Source: an uncultured Solirubrobacterales bacterium
Lineage (GTDB): Bacteria; Actinomycetota; Thermoleophilia; Solirubrobacterales; 70-9
Direction: 5' to 3'
Length of the DNA stretch: 12,608 nucleotides
NCBI GenBank assembly: GCA_937910825.1
Contig: CALEMO010000368.1
Span: 1 to 12,608, forward strand
The notes below the pieces were generated by a model, which was given only the letters and a program-made list of their open reading frames with translations, did not search any database and was not told the origin of the DNA. Both the position numbers and the translations under genes were made by a program. Each line of letters begins with the position of its first letter. The first letter of the stretch is position 1. Positions 6,521-12,608 of this stretch are shown here, in pieces.

Positions 6521-8047
6521 GTGCCAAAAATAAATCTGGACCCGGCACTCAAGGCCGCCCTCGGCGGCGGCCCCGAGCGCCATCATGCCAAGTCCGAGCA
6601 GCAGGGAAAGCTGCCGGTGCGCGAGCGGGTGGGGCTGCTGGTGGACGAAGGAAGCTTCATCGAAGACGCCCTGCTGGCCAACTGGGACCAGGAAGGGCTG
6701 GGCGCCGACGGAGTCGTCACCGGCACCGCGAGGGTCGAGGGCCGTCCGGTCGCCCTGATGGCCAATGACCCGACGGTCAAGGCTGGTTCATGGGGCCCGA
6801 AGACGGTCGAAAAGATCCTCCGGATCCAGGAGCGGGCGCTGAAGCTGGAAGTCCCGATGATCTACCTGGTCGATTCGGCCGGGGCGAGGATCACCGAGCA
6901 GGTCCAGATGTTCCCCGGTCGCCGCGGTGCGGGGCGAATCTTCTACAACGAAGTCAAGATGTCCGGACGGGTGCCGCAGGTCTGCCTGCTTTTCGGTCCG
7001 TCGGCTGCGGGTGGCGCATACATCCCCGCCTTTTGCGACGTGGTGATCATGCGCTCCGGCAACGCTTCGATGTACCTCGGCTCGCCGCGCATGGCCGAGA
7101 TGGTGATCGGGGAGACGGTCACGCTCGAAGAACTGGGCGGAGCCAAGATGCATACCTCGAAGTCCGGTTGCGGCCATTTCCTGGTCAAGACCGACGAAGA
7201 GGCGATCGAAACCGGCCGCCGCTACCTCTCTTACATGCCGACCAGCTGGCATGACACTTCGCCCGCGGCCGAGCCCCAGGATCCGTCGTCGGACAAGGCC
7301 TTGGCCGAAATCATCCCGGTTGATGAGAACGTGGTCTTCGACATGCGGGAGCTGCTTGATTCACTGCTCGACTCCGGGTCTTTCACCCAGGTCCACGAGC
7401 GCTGGGCCAAGGAGTTGATCGTTGGATACGGCCGTCTCGACGGCAAGGTTGTTGGCGTGGTGGCGAACCAGCCGAAGCAGAAGGGTGGAGTGCTATTCGT
7501 TGACTCCGCCGACAAGGCGGCGCGCTTCATCGCCACCTGCAACGCGTTTAACATCCCGCTGCTTTTCCTGGCCGACGTTCCGGGCTTCATGATCGGAACA
7601 GCCGTCGAGAAGCAGGGCATCATCCGTCACGGCGCCAAGATGATCTCCGCCGTTTCGGAAGCGACTGTCCCCAAGATCTCGGTGGTGGTGCGCAAGGCCT
7701 ACGGCGCCGGTCTGTACGCGATGGCCGGACCTGCTTTTGAACCTGATTCCTGCATCGCGCTGACCAATGCCTCGATTGCGGTCATGGGCCCACAGGCCGC
7801 CGTAAACGCTGTCTTCTACAACCAGATTCAGGCGATCGAAGACGAAGCCGAGCGGGAGAAGTTCGTCGAAGAAAAGCGCGCCGAGTACGCCAAGGGGGTG
7901 GACCTGCTCCACCTCGCTTCGGAAATGGTGATCGACGCGGTCATCGATCCGGAAGATCTTCGCGCCGAGCTGATCATGCGCTTCACCCTGGCCGAAGGCA
8001 GGGACCGCTCGTTCACCGAGCGCAGGGCCCCGATAACGCCCGTCTGA
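6521..8047 (+). CDS. Acyl-CoA carboxylase beta (carboxyltransferase) subunit
   Basis: This 508-residue crotonase-fold carboxyltransferase moves CO2 from biotin to an acyl-CoA. The N-half oxyanion-hole glycines G164-G165 are in PSAAGGAYIPA and the C-half ones around G395-A396-G397 are in RKAYGAGLYAMAG. PGRRGAGRIFYNEVKMSG and LADVPGFMIGTAVE are other family blocks. The RIFYNEVKMSG and AYGAGLYAM blocks look closer to the methylcrotonyl/geranyl-CoA carboxylase side than to propionyl-CoA carboxylase, but the substrate is not proven. The start is GTG with GGGGGAG 7 bases upstream. No biotin carboxylase or biotin carrier gene is in the window, so a partner must be encoded elsewhere. With HMG-CoA lyase nearby, 3-methylcrotonyl-CoA is a reasonable inferred substrate. 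Confidence 0.88.
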   Translation: MPKINLDPALKAALGGGPERHHAKSEQQGKLPVRERVGLLVDEGSFIEDALLANWDQEGLGADGVVTGTARVEGRPVALMANDPTVKAGSWGPKTVEKILRIQERALKLEVPMIYLVDSAGARITEQVQMFPGRRGAGRIFYNEVKMSGRVPQVCLLFGPSAAGGAYIPAFCDVVIMRSGNASMYLGSPRMAEMVIGETVTLEELGGAKMHTSKSGCGHFLVKTDEEAIETGRRYLSYMPTSWHDTSPAAEPQDPSSDKALAEIIPVDENVVFDMRELLDSLLDSGSFTQVHERWAKELIVGYGRLDGKVVGVVANQPKQKGGVLFVDSADKAARFIATCNAFNIPLLFLADVPGFMIGTAVEKQGIIRHGAKMISAVSEATVPKISVVVRKAYGAGLYAMAGPAFEPDSCIALTNASIAVMGPQAAVNAVFYNQIQAIEDEAEREKFVEEKRAEYAKGVDLLHLASEMVIDAVIDPEDLRAELIMRFTLAEGRDRSFTERRAPITPV

Positions 8048-8102
8048 GGGAGCAGTACCTTGGTGCCGGTTCGTCATTGAGGTGCGCTGAAGGCTGGTTG
8101 TC

Positions 8103-8108
8103 TAGGTT
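8103..8108 (+). promoter_or_regulatory. Putative leaderless -10 box of the PAP2 gene
   Basis: TAGGTT ends 6 bases before the ATG at 8115 and no ribosome binding site is present. TTGAGG at 8077-8082 could be the -35 element, but the spacer would be 20 bases, longer than usual. Confidence 0.45.
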
Positions 8109-8114
8109 GCTTCA

Positions 8115-8825
8115 ATGTCGATAGCGGTCAGACGGCTGGTTCTCCTTGCGATCCTCTGTGCCGCGGGCGTTGCCCTGCTCGCGCTGTTCTTCTACGGCTC
8201 CGATCGCTTCAATCACTACGACAGCACACTCACGGCGGACCTCCTGGCGCCGACCGATTCGCTGCGCCACAGCATCGCTGAACTCTGGTCCGATTCAGCG
8301 AACCCGGTGCCGTTGGCGCTCTTTCTGGCGGCGGTTTCGGTGCTCGGCATCATCTGGAAGCGGCCCTGGCATCTGCTGGCAGCCGGCGGCGTCGTACTGA
8401 TGGCCAACCTGAGCACCCAGGTGATGAAAGCCCTGCTCGCCCATCCCCGCCTCCAGGGGGCGCTCGGGGCCAGCTATCCGATTGAAATCGGCTACCCGAG
8501 CGGCCATACGACGGCCGCGGTATCTGCCGGATTCGCCCTTTGGCTGGTTGCGCCGCGGCGCCTGCGCGGCTGGGCGGCGCTGGCCGGCGCCGCCTATGCC
8601 TCGATCGTCGCAGCCGGTGTCGTCGTAGCCGGCTGGCACTTCATATCCGACGTGCTCGGGGCGGTGATGGTGGTCGGCTTCTGGGCGGCCCTGGCAATGG
8701 CCGCCCTGCTCACCGCCGGCCTCGAATCGCCTTCCGGCTGGATTCCCGAGCGAGAATCGAATCAGCCATCCGATCGACGATCAGGTTCGAGGCGAAATAC
8801 TCGCCCTTATCCTGATGGCCGATGA
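8115..8825 (+). CDS. PAP2-family membrane phosphatase-like protein with altered active site
   Basis: A 236-residue integral membrane protein of the type-2 phosphatidic acid phosphatase superfamily. It has an N-terminal hydrophobic helix (about residues 6-27) and several further membrane segments to about residue 200. Motif 1 is K105-x6-R112 followed by Leu rather than Pro. Motif 2 is intact as P128-S-G-H131. Motif 3 keeps H175 and D179 (GWHFISD), but the Arg expected six residues before the histidine is Val169. Lipid or undecaprenyl pyrophosphate hydrolysis is the family role, but activity is uncertain with this change. The last 17 codons lie inside a 51-bp palindromic element whose end coincides with the stop codon, so the hydrophilic Arg/Ser-rich tail may be a recent addition. 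The ATG follows a TAGGTT box by 6 bases. Confidence 0.82.
   Translation: MSIAVRRLVLLAILCAAGVALLALFFYGSDRFNHYDSTLTADLLAPTDSLRHSIAELWSDSANPVPLALFLAAVSVLGIIWKRPWHLLAAGGVVLMANLSTQVMKALLAHPRLQGALGASYPIEIGYPSGHTTAAVSAGFALWLVAPRRLRGWAALAGAAYASIVAAGVVVAGWHFISDVLGAVMVVGFWAALAMAALLTAGLESPSGWIPERESNQPSDRRSGSRRNTRPYPDGR
8773..8823. repeat. 51-bp palindromic element, copy 1
   Basis: The element is symmetric around base 8798. ATCGACGATCAGG (8773-8785) pairs 11 of 13 with CCTGATGGCCGAT (8811-8823). The inner stem GGCGA (8791-8795) and TCGCC (8801-8805) encloses the loop AATAC. The five-base segments between stems (TTCGA and CTTAT) do not pair. It overlaps the last codons of the PAP2 gene. A second copy lies 1082 bp away, just after the DUF559 gene. 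No T-tract follows, so a simple intrinsic terminator is not supported. Confidence 0.8.
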
Positions 8826-8964
8826 AATGACGCTGGAAATCAGTCCATCGGACAGCCTGGGTCAGGAATTTGTTGCAGGCTTCTCCCACTGTTGATCTCA
8901 GCCGTGTCACGTTCCCTGAACGTCCAGATTCACCGAAAAAGCCCTGAAGATCGCCGAGGAGCAG

Positions 8965-9852
8965 ATGGGACTCGCAACCCGGCGGCAGCTGCTGGCTGCC
9001 GGGATACCGCGCAGAACCATCGCGAGCCGAATTGCCAGCGAGTACCTGTTTCCCGTGTTCTCGGGGGTATACCTGGTGGGGCGCGGGGACCTGAGCAGGC
9101 AAGGTGCGACCCTCGCCGGCGTGCTCGCGGCTGGAAGCGGAGCAGCTCTCGGCGCGAGGAGCGCGGCCACGGCCTGGGGATTCATGAGTCACTCGCGAAC
9201 GATCGAGGTGCTGCGTCCGGCCGGCGGCAAGAGCCGCGCCGCGCTGCTGCGGTTGTCGGATGGCGGTGCCCGTCCATTTCTCCGCGTTATCCGGACGGGT
9301 TCGCTGCCCGCCGCGGACATTGCGAGCAAAGCCGGAATACCACTTACCACGGTTGATCGCACGCTCTGGGACCTTGTTTCGACTCTGCCGGAGGACCAAT
9401 ACCGCCGGGCGTTTCTGGAGGCCGACCGTCTGGGCCTGCTCGATGACCGGGCGCTGCTATGCCGTGCCCGGACTTCGCCTGGACATCGCGGCCGGAGTCT
9501 CATCCTGCAGATGGCATTGGACCGGATTCCCGACGTCAGCAGGGCCAGGTCTGTACTGGAGGCGCTGGTTCTCGATCTCCAGCGTCAGGCGGAGCTACCG
9601 GAGCCGCAGGTCAACGTTGCGGTGCTTGGACGGGAGGCAGATCTAGTGTGGCGAAACGAGCGCCTCGTCGTCGAGACCGATGGATACGAATTTCACCGAG
9701 GCAGGGAGGCGTTTGAGTCCGATGCTTTGCGCAACGTTCGTCTTCGGGCCGACGGCTGGACGGTTTTGCGATTCACCCTCCGGATGGTCGAGACCAGGCC
9801 GGAAGAAGTGGTTGACGCGATTCGCTCGTCCCTGGTCCGTAGTTGGCAATGA
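8965..9852 (+). CDS. AbiEi-like wHTH plus DUF559 (Vsr-like nuclease fold) protein
   Basis: At 295 residues from the ATG, this protein has two parts. The N-terminal MGLATRRQLLAAGIPRRTI...FSGVYLVG block resembles the winged helix-turn-helix of AbiEi-type antitoxins. The C-terminal block (about 215-290) resembles DUF559, with D226 in ADLVW, E237, D239 and G240 in VVETDGYEF, H244, and RNVRLRADGWTVLRFT. DUF559 is related to the Vsr/restriction-endonuclease fold, so DNA binding or cleavage is plausible but unproven. No AbiEii-like toxin is adjacent. The start is uncertain. The frame continues upstream to a stop at 8917-8919, and the residues there (ALKIAEEQ) look like the conserved beginning of the family, yet contain no ATG, GTG or TTG. 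GAGGAG is only 3 bases before the ATG. The gene is bracketed by two palindromic elements. Confidence 0.8.
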   Translation: MGLATRRQLLAAGIPRRTIASRIASEYLFPVFSGVYLVGRGDLSRQGATLAGVLAAGSGAALGARSAATAWGFMSHSRTIEVLRPAGGKSRAALLRLSDGGARPFLRVIRTGSLPAADIASKAGIPLTTVDRTLWDLVSTLPEDQYRRAFLEADRLGLLDDRALLCRARTSPGHRGRSLILQMALDRIPDVSRARSVLEALVLDLQRQAELPEPQVNVAVLGREADLVWRNERLVVETDGYEFHRGREAFESDALRNVRLRADGWTVLRFTLRMVETRPEEVVDAIRSSLVRSWQ

Positions 9853-9854
9853 GG

Positions 9855-9905
9855 ATCGACCATCAGGTTTGAGGCGAGTATTTCGCCCTAAAGCTGCTGC
9901 CCGGT
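9855..9905. repeat. 51-bp palindromic element, copy 2
   Basis: It is centred on 9880 and starts 3 bases after the DUF559 stop codon. ATCGACCATCAGG (9855-9867) matches copy 1 at 12 of 13 positions. The inner stem GGCGA (9873-9877)/TCGCC (9883-9887) is identical, but its loop GTATT is the reverse complement of the loop in copy 1. The right outer arm (9893-9905) is more decayed, pairing 8 of 13. Overall identity to copy 1 is 38 of 51 in direct and 37 of 51 in inverted alignment. It lies in the 106-base gap between converging genes and could act as a bidirectional terminator; 9906-9958 beyond it is GC-rich sequence with no recognisable signal. Confidence 0.78.
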
Positions 9906-9958
9906 GCCAGTGCTGGTGCTGTTGCCGGTCCTGCGATGGTGCCGGCCTGGAGTCATCG

Positions 9959-11956
9959 TCAGTCCGGTTTCAGTGTTCTGGCGTATTCGACGAAGAAGTC
10001 GAGGCTCGTCGGATCCGCCAGGGAATCCTTGCTCGCTGCCTTCTCGGGCGGGGTTCCGGTGAGGATTCTTTTGACCGGGACCTCCAGCACCTTGCCGCTC
10101 AAAGTCCTCGGGATCGTCCTGACTTCGACCATCTCATTCGGCACGTGGCGCGGCGAGCACCGCTGACGTATTTCGCGGGCCACTCTCTTCCTCAGGTCAT
10201 CGTCCAGTTCCGCTCCTTCGGCCAGCACTACGAAGAGCGGCATCCAGCCTTCGGTGCCCGCTTTCGGGATGTCGATGACCAGTGCATCTACGATCGCCGG
10301 GTCAGCCAGGACGGCCCGGTAGATCTCGCTGGTTCCCATGCGGATGCCACCGCGGTTGATGGTCGAGTCGGAGCGGCCGTAGATGATCGCTGTACCCCTG
10401 TCAGTTATCTCGATCCAGTCACCGTGACGCCAGACGCCCGGGTAGGTATCGAAATAGCTGTCGTGGTAACGGCTGCCGTCTTCGTCGTTCCAGAGGTATA
10501 GCGGCATCGAAGGCATCGGCTTGGTGATCACCAGCTCTCCGACTTCGCCAATGAGTGCTTGGCCTTCTTCGTCCCAGGCCTCAACCGAGGCACCCAGCGC
10601 CCGCGCCTGGAGCTCACCCCGGTAGACCGGCAGGGTGGGGACGCCGCCGACGAATGCCGTGCACAGGTCGGTGCCGCCGCTGGTTGAAAAGAGCCAGGTG
10701 TCGTGGCCGATCTGCTCGTATATCCAGTCGAATCCTTCGGGAGCGAGCGGAGACCCGGTCGAACCGACGGCACGCAGGCGGCTCAGGTCACGGCCCTTGG
10801 CTGGCTCGACATCCGTCTTCATACAGGCGGAGATGTAAGAGGCCGAGGCGCCAAAGCAGGTGACTTCGGCGTCGTCCGCGAGCTGCCACAGGGTTTCCAT
10901 GTCCGGGTGGCCGGGGTTGCCGTCGTAGAGCACGATCGCCGCATCGGTCAGCAGGCAGGACACCAGAAAGTTCCACATCATCCAGCCGGTGGTCGTGAAC
11001 CAGAAGATTCGATCCCCCGGTCGGGCATCAAGATGCAGGTTCATCTTCTTCAGATGCTCGAGCAGGATGCCGCCCTGGCCCTGGACGATTGCTTTCGGCA
11101 GGCCGGTCGTTCCTGACGAATAAAGGATCCAGAGCGGGTGTTCGAACGGCACCCGGTTGAACTCGAGCGCGGCGGCGGCATCGATCGCGAGCAGCTCGCT
11201 CCAGAGCATCGAATTCGGGATCGAGTCCACTTCGGGCTGATCTTCGAGGTAAGGCAGGATCACAGTGGTCCTTACGGACGGCATCGCATTCACCAACTCC
11301 GAAACAACGGCACGGCGGTCGAAACCCTTGCCACCGTAGGTGTAACCGTCCACCGCCAGCAGGACCTTCGGCTCGATCTGTGCGAAGCGGTCGCTCAGCG
11401 CTCCGGCGCCAAAGTCAGGCGAGCAGCTCGACCAAACCGCTCCGATGCTCGCCGCAGCCAGGAAGGCAACCACGGTCTCTGGGGTATTCGGCATGTAGGC
11501 CGCAATGCGATCACCGGGAACGACTCCCAGGGACCGCAGCCCGGCCGCCGCAGCGGCGACCTGGGACCTCAGCTCTTCCCAGGTCACCTCTGAGAGCGGA
11601 CGCCTCTCGTCGGCGGCGAAGATCGCTACCTGGTCGTCGTCCTGGTTCCGGAAAATATGTTCTGCGTAGTTGATCTCGGTGCCCTCAAACCACCTGGCAC
11701 CTGGCATTTCGTCTGAACTCAATACGCGGTCGTAGTCGCCCGAGCTGATCACATCGAAGTAGTCCCAGATCGATTGCCAGAAGGCGTCGGGATCCTCGGT
11801 AGACCATCGCCAGAGGTCTTCATATGCGGGGAACGAGAGTCCCCGGTGCTGCTCCAGCCAGCGGCCGTAGGAATTCAGGTGTGAAGACTCGATCGCCTGC
11901 CTGGACGGCTGCCAGAGCAATTCGGCCGGTGAATCGTTAGCTGGCGTCGGCATCAT
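9959..11956 (-). CDS. aacS: Acetoacetyl-CoA synthetase
   Basis: This 665-residue ANL-superfamily ligase activates acetoacetate with ATP and CoA to acetoacetyl-CoA in the cytosol. The N-terminal block with ARWFEGTEINYAEHIF is characteristic of AacS. The P-loop YSSGTTGLPK is at 279-288. GSTGSPLAPEG, FSTSGGTDLCTAFVGG, WRHGDWIEITDRG and GRSDSTINRGGIRMG follow in the usual order. K622 in LSGKVLEV is the catalytic adenylation lysine. The start is one of two adjacent ATGs (11956 or 11953), overlapping the upstream gene by 20 or 17 bases; no ribosome binding site is evident, so coupling is likely. It can re-use the acetoacetate made by the HMG-CoA lyase and supply acetoacetyl-CoA to the dehydrogenase in this window. 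A plain acetyl-CoA synthetase is less likely because of the N-terminal block. Confidence 0.92.
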   Translation of the reverse strand: MMPTPANDSPAELLWQPSRQAIESSHLNSYGRWLEQHRGLSFPAYEDLWRWSTEDPDAFWQSIWDYFDVISSGDYDRVLSSDEMPGARWFEGTEINYAEHIFRNQDDDQVAIFAADERRPLSEVTWEELRSQVAAAAAGLRSLGVVPGDRIAAYMPNTPETVVAFLAAASIGAVWSSCSPDFGAGALSDRFAQIEPKVLLAVDGYTYGGKGFDRRAVVSELVNAMPSVRTTVILPYLEDQPEVDSIPNSMLWSELLAIDAAAALEFNRVPFEHPLWILYSSGTTGLPKAIVQGQGGILLEHLKKMNLHLDARPGDRIFWFTTTGWMMWNFLVSCLLTDAAIVLYDGNPGHPDMETLWQLADDAEVTCFGASASYISACMKTDVEPAKGRDLSRLRAVGSTGSPLAPEGFDWIYEQIGHDTWLFSTSGGTDLCTAFVGGVPTLPVYRGELQARALGASVEAWDEEGQALIGEVGELVITKPMPSMPLYLWNDEDGSRYHDSYFDTYPGVWRHGDWIEITDRGTAIIYGRSDSTINRGGIRMGTSEIYRAVLADPAIVDALVIDIPKAGTEGWMPLFVVLAEGAELDDDLRKRVAREIRQRCSPRHVPNEMVEVRTIPRTLSGKVLEVPVKRILTGTPPEKAASKDSLADPTSLDFFVEYARTLKPD

Positions 11957-12608
11957 CGCGGTAGGAGTTCTCGATCAGGTCGAGGCCGAGTTCGACCGCG
12001 TCTTCGTCGCCTCCGACCACGCTGGATGCCCGGAGGCCGCGACGCCTGGCGACGGTCGCGGCGGTGGTGATTCTCAGGATCGCGGGTTCCGGCTCGACCG
12101 GACAGCCTTCTGCCAGCTCAGTACTCATCCTGAAGGTCGCAAGGTCGCCCTCTTTTGCGGTCAGCAGCGCCCGGGGCCGATGGCCGGGGCGAGAAACCGC
12201 GCCGGCAGGTTGACCGTTCACGAAATTTATGAGGACCGTATGCTGCGGGCGCAAGGAGCCGAAGTATTCGGCGAAGAAGACGGCCGCTCCTTTCGCCGAA
12301 GCGGATTCCGCACCAAACAGGCAGACCCCGATCGGGGGATCGCCTCCGTCGCGGTCAAGCTCGTCTTCGAGGGCGGCAAGCAGGTTGTCGCAGGCTTTCA
12401 GGTCTTCTTCGCCCGCTTCGGTCTCTCCGGACATCCGCCGGTCAACCTGGGCAGCGATCAGGCCGAGCAGTACGGCCGATCCGATCAACTGGATCACCCC
12501 GACCCAGGTACCTTCGACTTCGGCGGCGCCGAGCATCGCCGCCACGAATACCGGCAGGGCGCCCACCCAGAGCAGCAGACGGTCGCTGGTCAGCCGCCCA
12601 CCTAAGTG
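11937..12608 (-). CDS. Membrane protein resembling a degenerate M28 peptidase, 5'-truncated
   Basis: The frame is open to the right window edge. The GTG at 12566 is therefore one internal candidate and the real start is probably outside. Two hydrophobic segments (around LLLWVGALPVFVAAML and WVGVIQLIGSAVLLGLIAA) precede a soluble domain. That domain has an order of blocks like M28 aminopeptidases: ACDNLLAALED where DDNASG is usual, then VCLFGAESASAKGAAVFF where the GAEE-GLLGS block is usual, then VLINFVNG where NLDMVG is usual, and a C-terminal RRRGLRASSV. Most metal-ligand positions (second Glu, Asp after N, final His) are changed, so if this homology is right the protein is probably not an active peptidase. 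It shares a 20-base overlap with aacS and is likely co-transcribed. Confidence in the CDS is high, in the family moderate to low. Confidence 0.6.
   Translation of the reverse strand, partial: HLGGRLTSDRLLLWVGALPVFVAAMLGAAEVEGTWVGVIQLIGSAVLLGLIAAQVDRRMSGETEAGEEDLKACDNLLAALEDELDRDGGDPPIGVCLFGAESASAKGAAVFFAEYFGSLRPQHTVLINFVNGQPAGAVSRPGHRPRALLTAKEGDLATFRMSTELAEGCPVEPEPAILRITTAATVARRRGLRASSVVGGDEDAVELGLDLIENSYRDDADAS

Noticed and set aside
5537..6586. Long minus-strand reading frame (349 codons) opposite the hydroxybutyryl-CoA dehydrogenase
   Set aside because: It is the antisense of a gene with every catalytic residue in place, and its translation shows no recognisable motif.
8815..8895. 26-codon plus-strand ORF starting in palindrome copy 1
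   Set aside because: No ribosome binding site, no recognisable similarity, and its start lies within the repeat; too little support for a gene.
8710..9399. Minus-strand frame of 229 codons running through palindrome copy 1 and the DUF559 gene
   Set aside because: The stretch around GEYFAS looks protein-like, and copy 2 gives a similar GEYFA reading, but copy 2 has an in-frame stop just before it and the similarity is explained by the palindrome. The rest is antisense to a recognisable gene.
9906..9958. GGTGCC/GCTGGTGCTGTTGCC-like low-complexity stretch between converging genes
   Set aside because: Repeats are irregular and short; no tandem array, terminator or reading frame can be supported.
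10168..10176. GTATTTCGC match to the palindrome core inside aacS
   Set aside because: Only 9 bases match, without the paired stem or outer arms, and it lies in conserved coding sequence; not a third copy.
12258..12272. Perfect small palindrome GCCGAAGTATTCGGC
   Set aside because: It lies within coding sequence of the membrane protein, and a 6-base stem is expected by chance in GC-rich DNA of this length.

Overview
The window is GC-rich, densely packed bacterial chromosome with many overlapping or near-overlapping genes. The best guess for the source is a high-GC actinobacterium, possibly Thermoleophilia/Solirubrobacterales. The reasons are a full coenzyme F420 core cluster, an AbiEi-type wHTH plus DUF559 protein of a kind I associate with that group, several apparently leaderless promoters, and the general codon bias. 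This placement is inference; there is no rRNA or marker gene to test it.

Layout. (1) 1-3694, coenzyme F420 block. The 3' part of fbiC/cofH on + runs tail-to-tail into a four-gene minus-strand operon, npdG-fbiA(cofD)-fbiD(cofC)-cofE. The two transcription units share a CTAG, so both stop codons lie in the same four bases. Together these genes cover Fo synthesis (C-terminal half), guanylylation, transfer to Fo, glutamylation and use of F420H2 with NADP. The reductase domain of FbiB is not here. (2) 3695-5038: a divergent 37-bp promoter gap, then an FlK-like acyl-CoA thioesterase and an HMG-CoA lyase. (3) 5039-8047: a strong imperfect hairpin, an NTF2/SnoaL-like protein, a 3-hydroxybutyryl-CoA dehydrogenase and an acyl-CoA carboxylase beta subunit. 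(4) 8115-9905: a PAP2-family membrane protein and an AbiEi-like/DUF559 protein. The latter is bracketed by two copies of a 51-bp palindromic element. (5) 9959-12608 on minus: acetoacetyl-CoA synthetase, preceded by a 5'-truncated membrane protein that looks like a degenerate M28 peptidase.

How the genes fit together. HMG-CoA lyase yields acetoacetate and acetyl-CoA. Acetoacetyl-CoA synthetase re-activates acetoacetate, and 3-hydroxybutyryl-CoA dehydrogenase interconverts acetoacetyl-CoA and 3-hydroxybutyryl-CoA. The carboxylase may feed HMG-CoA formation (leucine-type degradation) or act on another acyl-CoA. The window therefore joins F420 cofactor synthesis to short-chain acyl-CoA and ketone-body metabolism.

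The most unusual structures are the paired palindromic elements around the DUF559 gene, the 23-position hairpin with a C-run loop at 5044-5115, and the repeated TAnnnT-N6-ATG (leaderless) arrangement at several gene starts. No tRNA, rRNA, CRISPR array or insertion sequence was seen, and no gene-free stretch exceeds about 140 bases.
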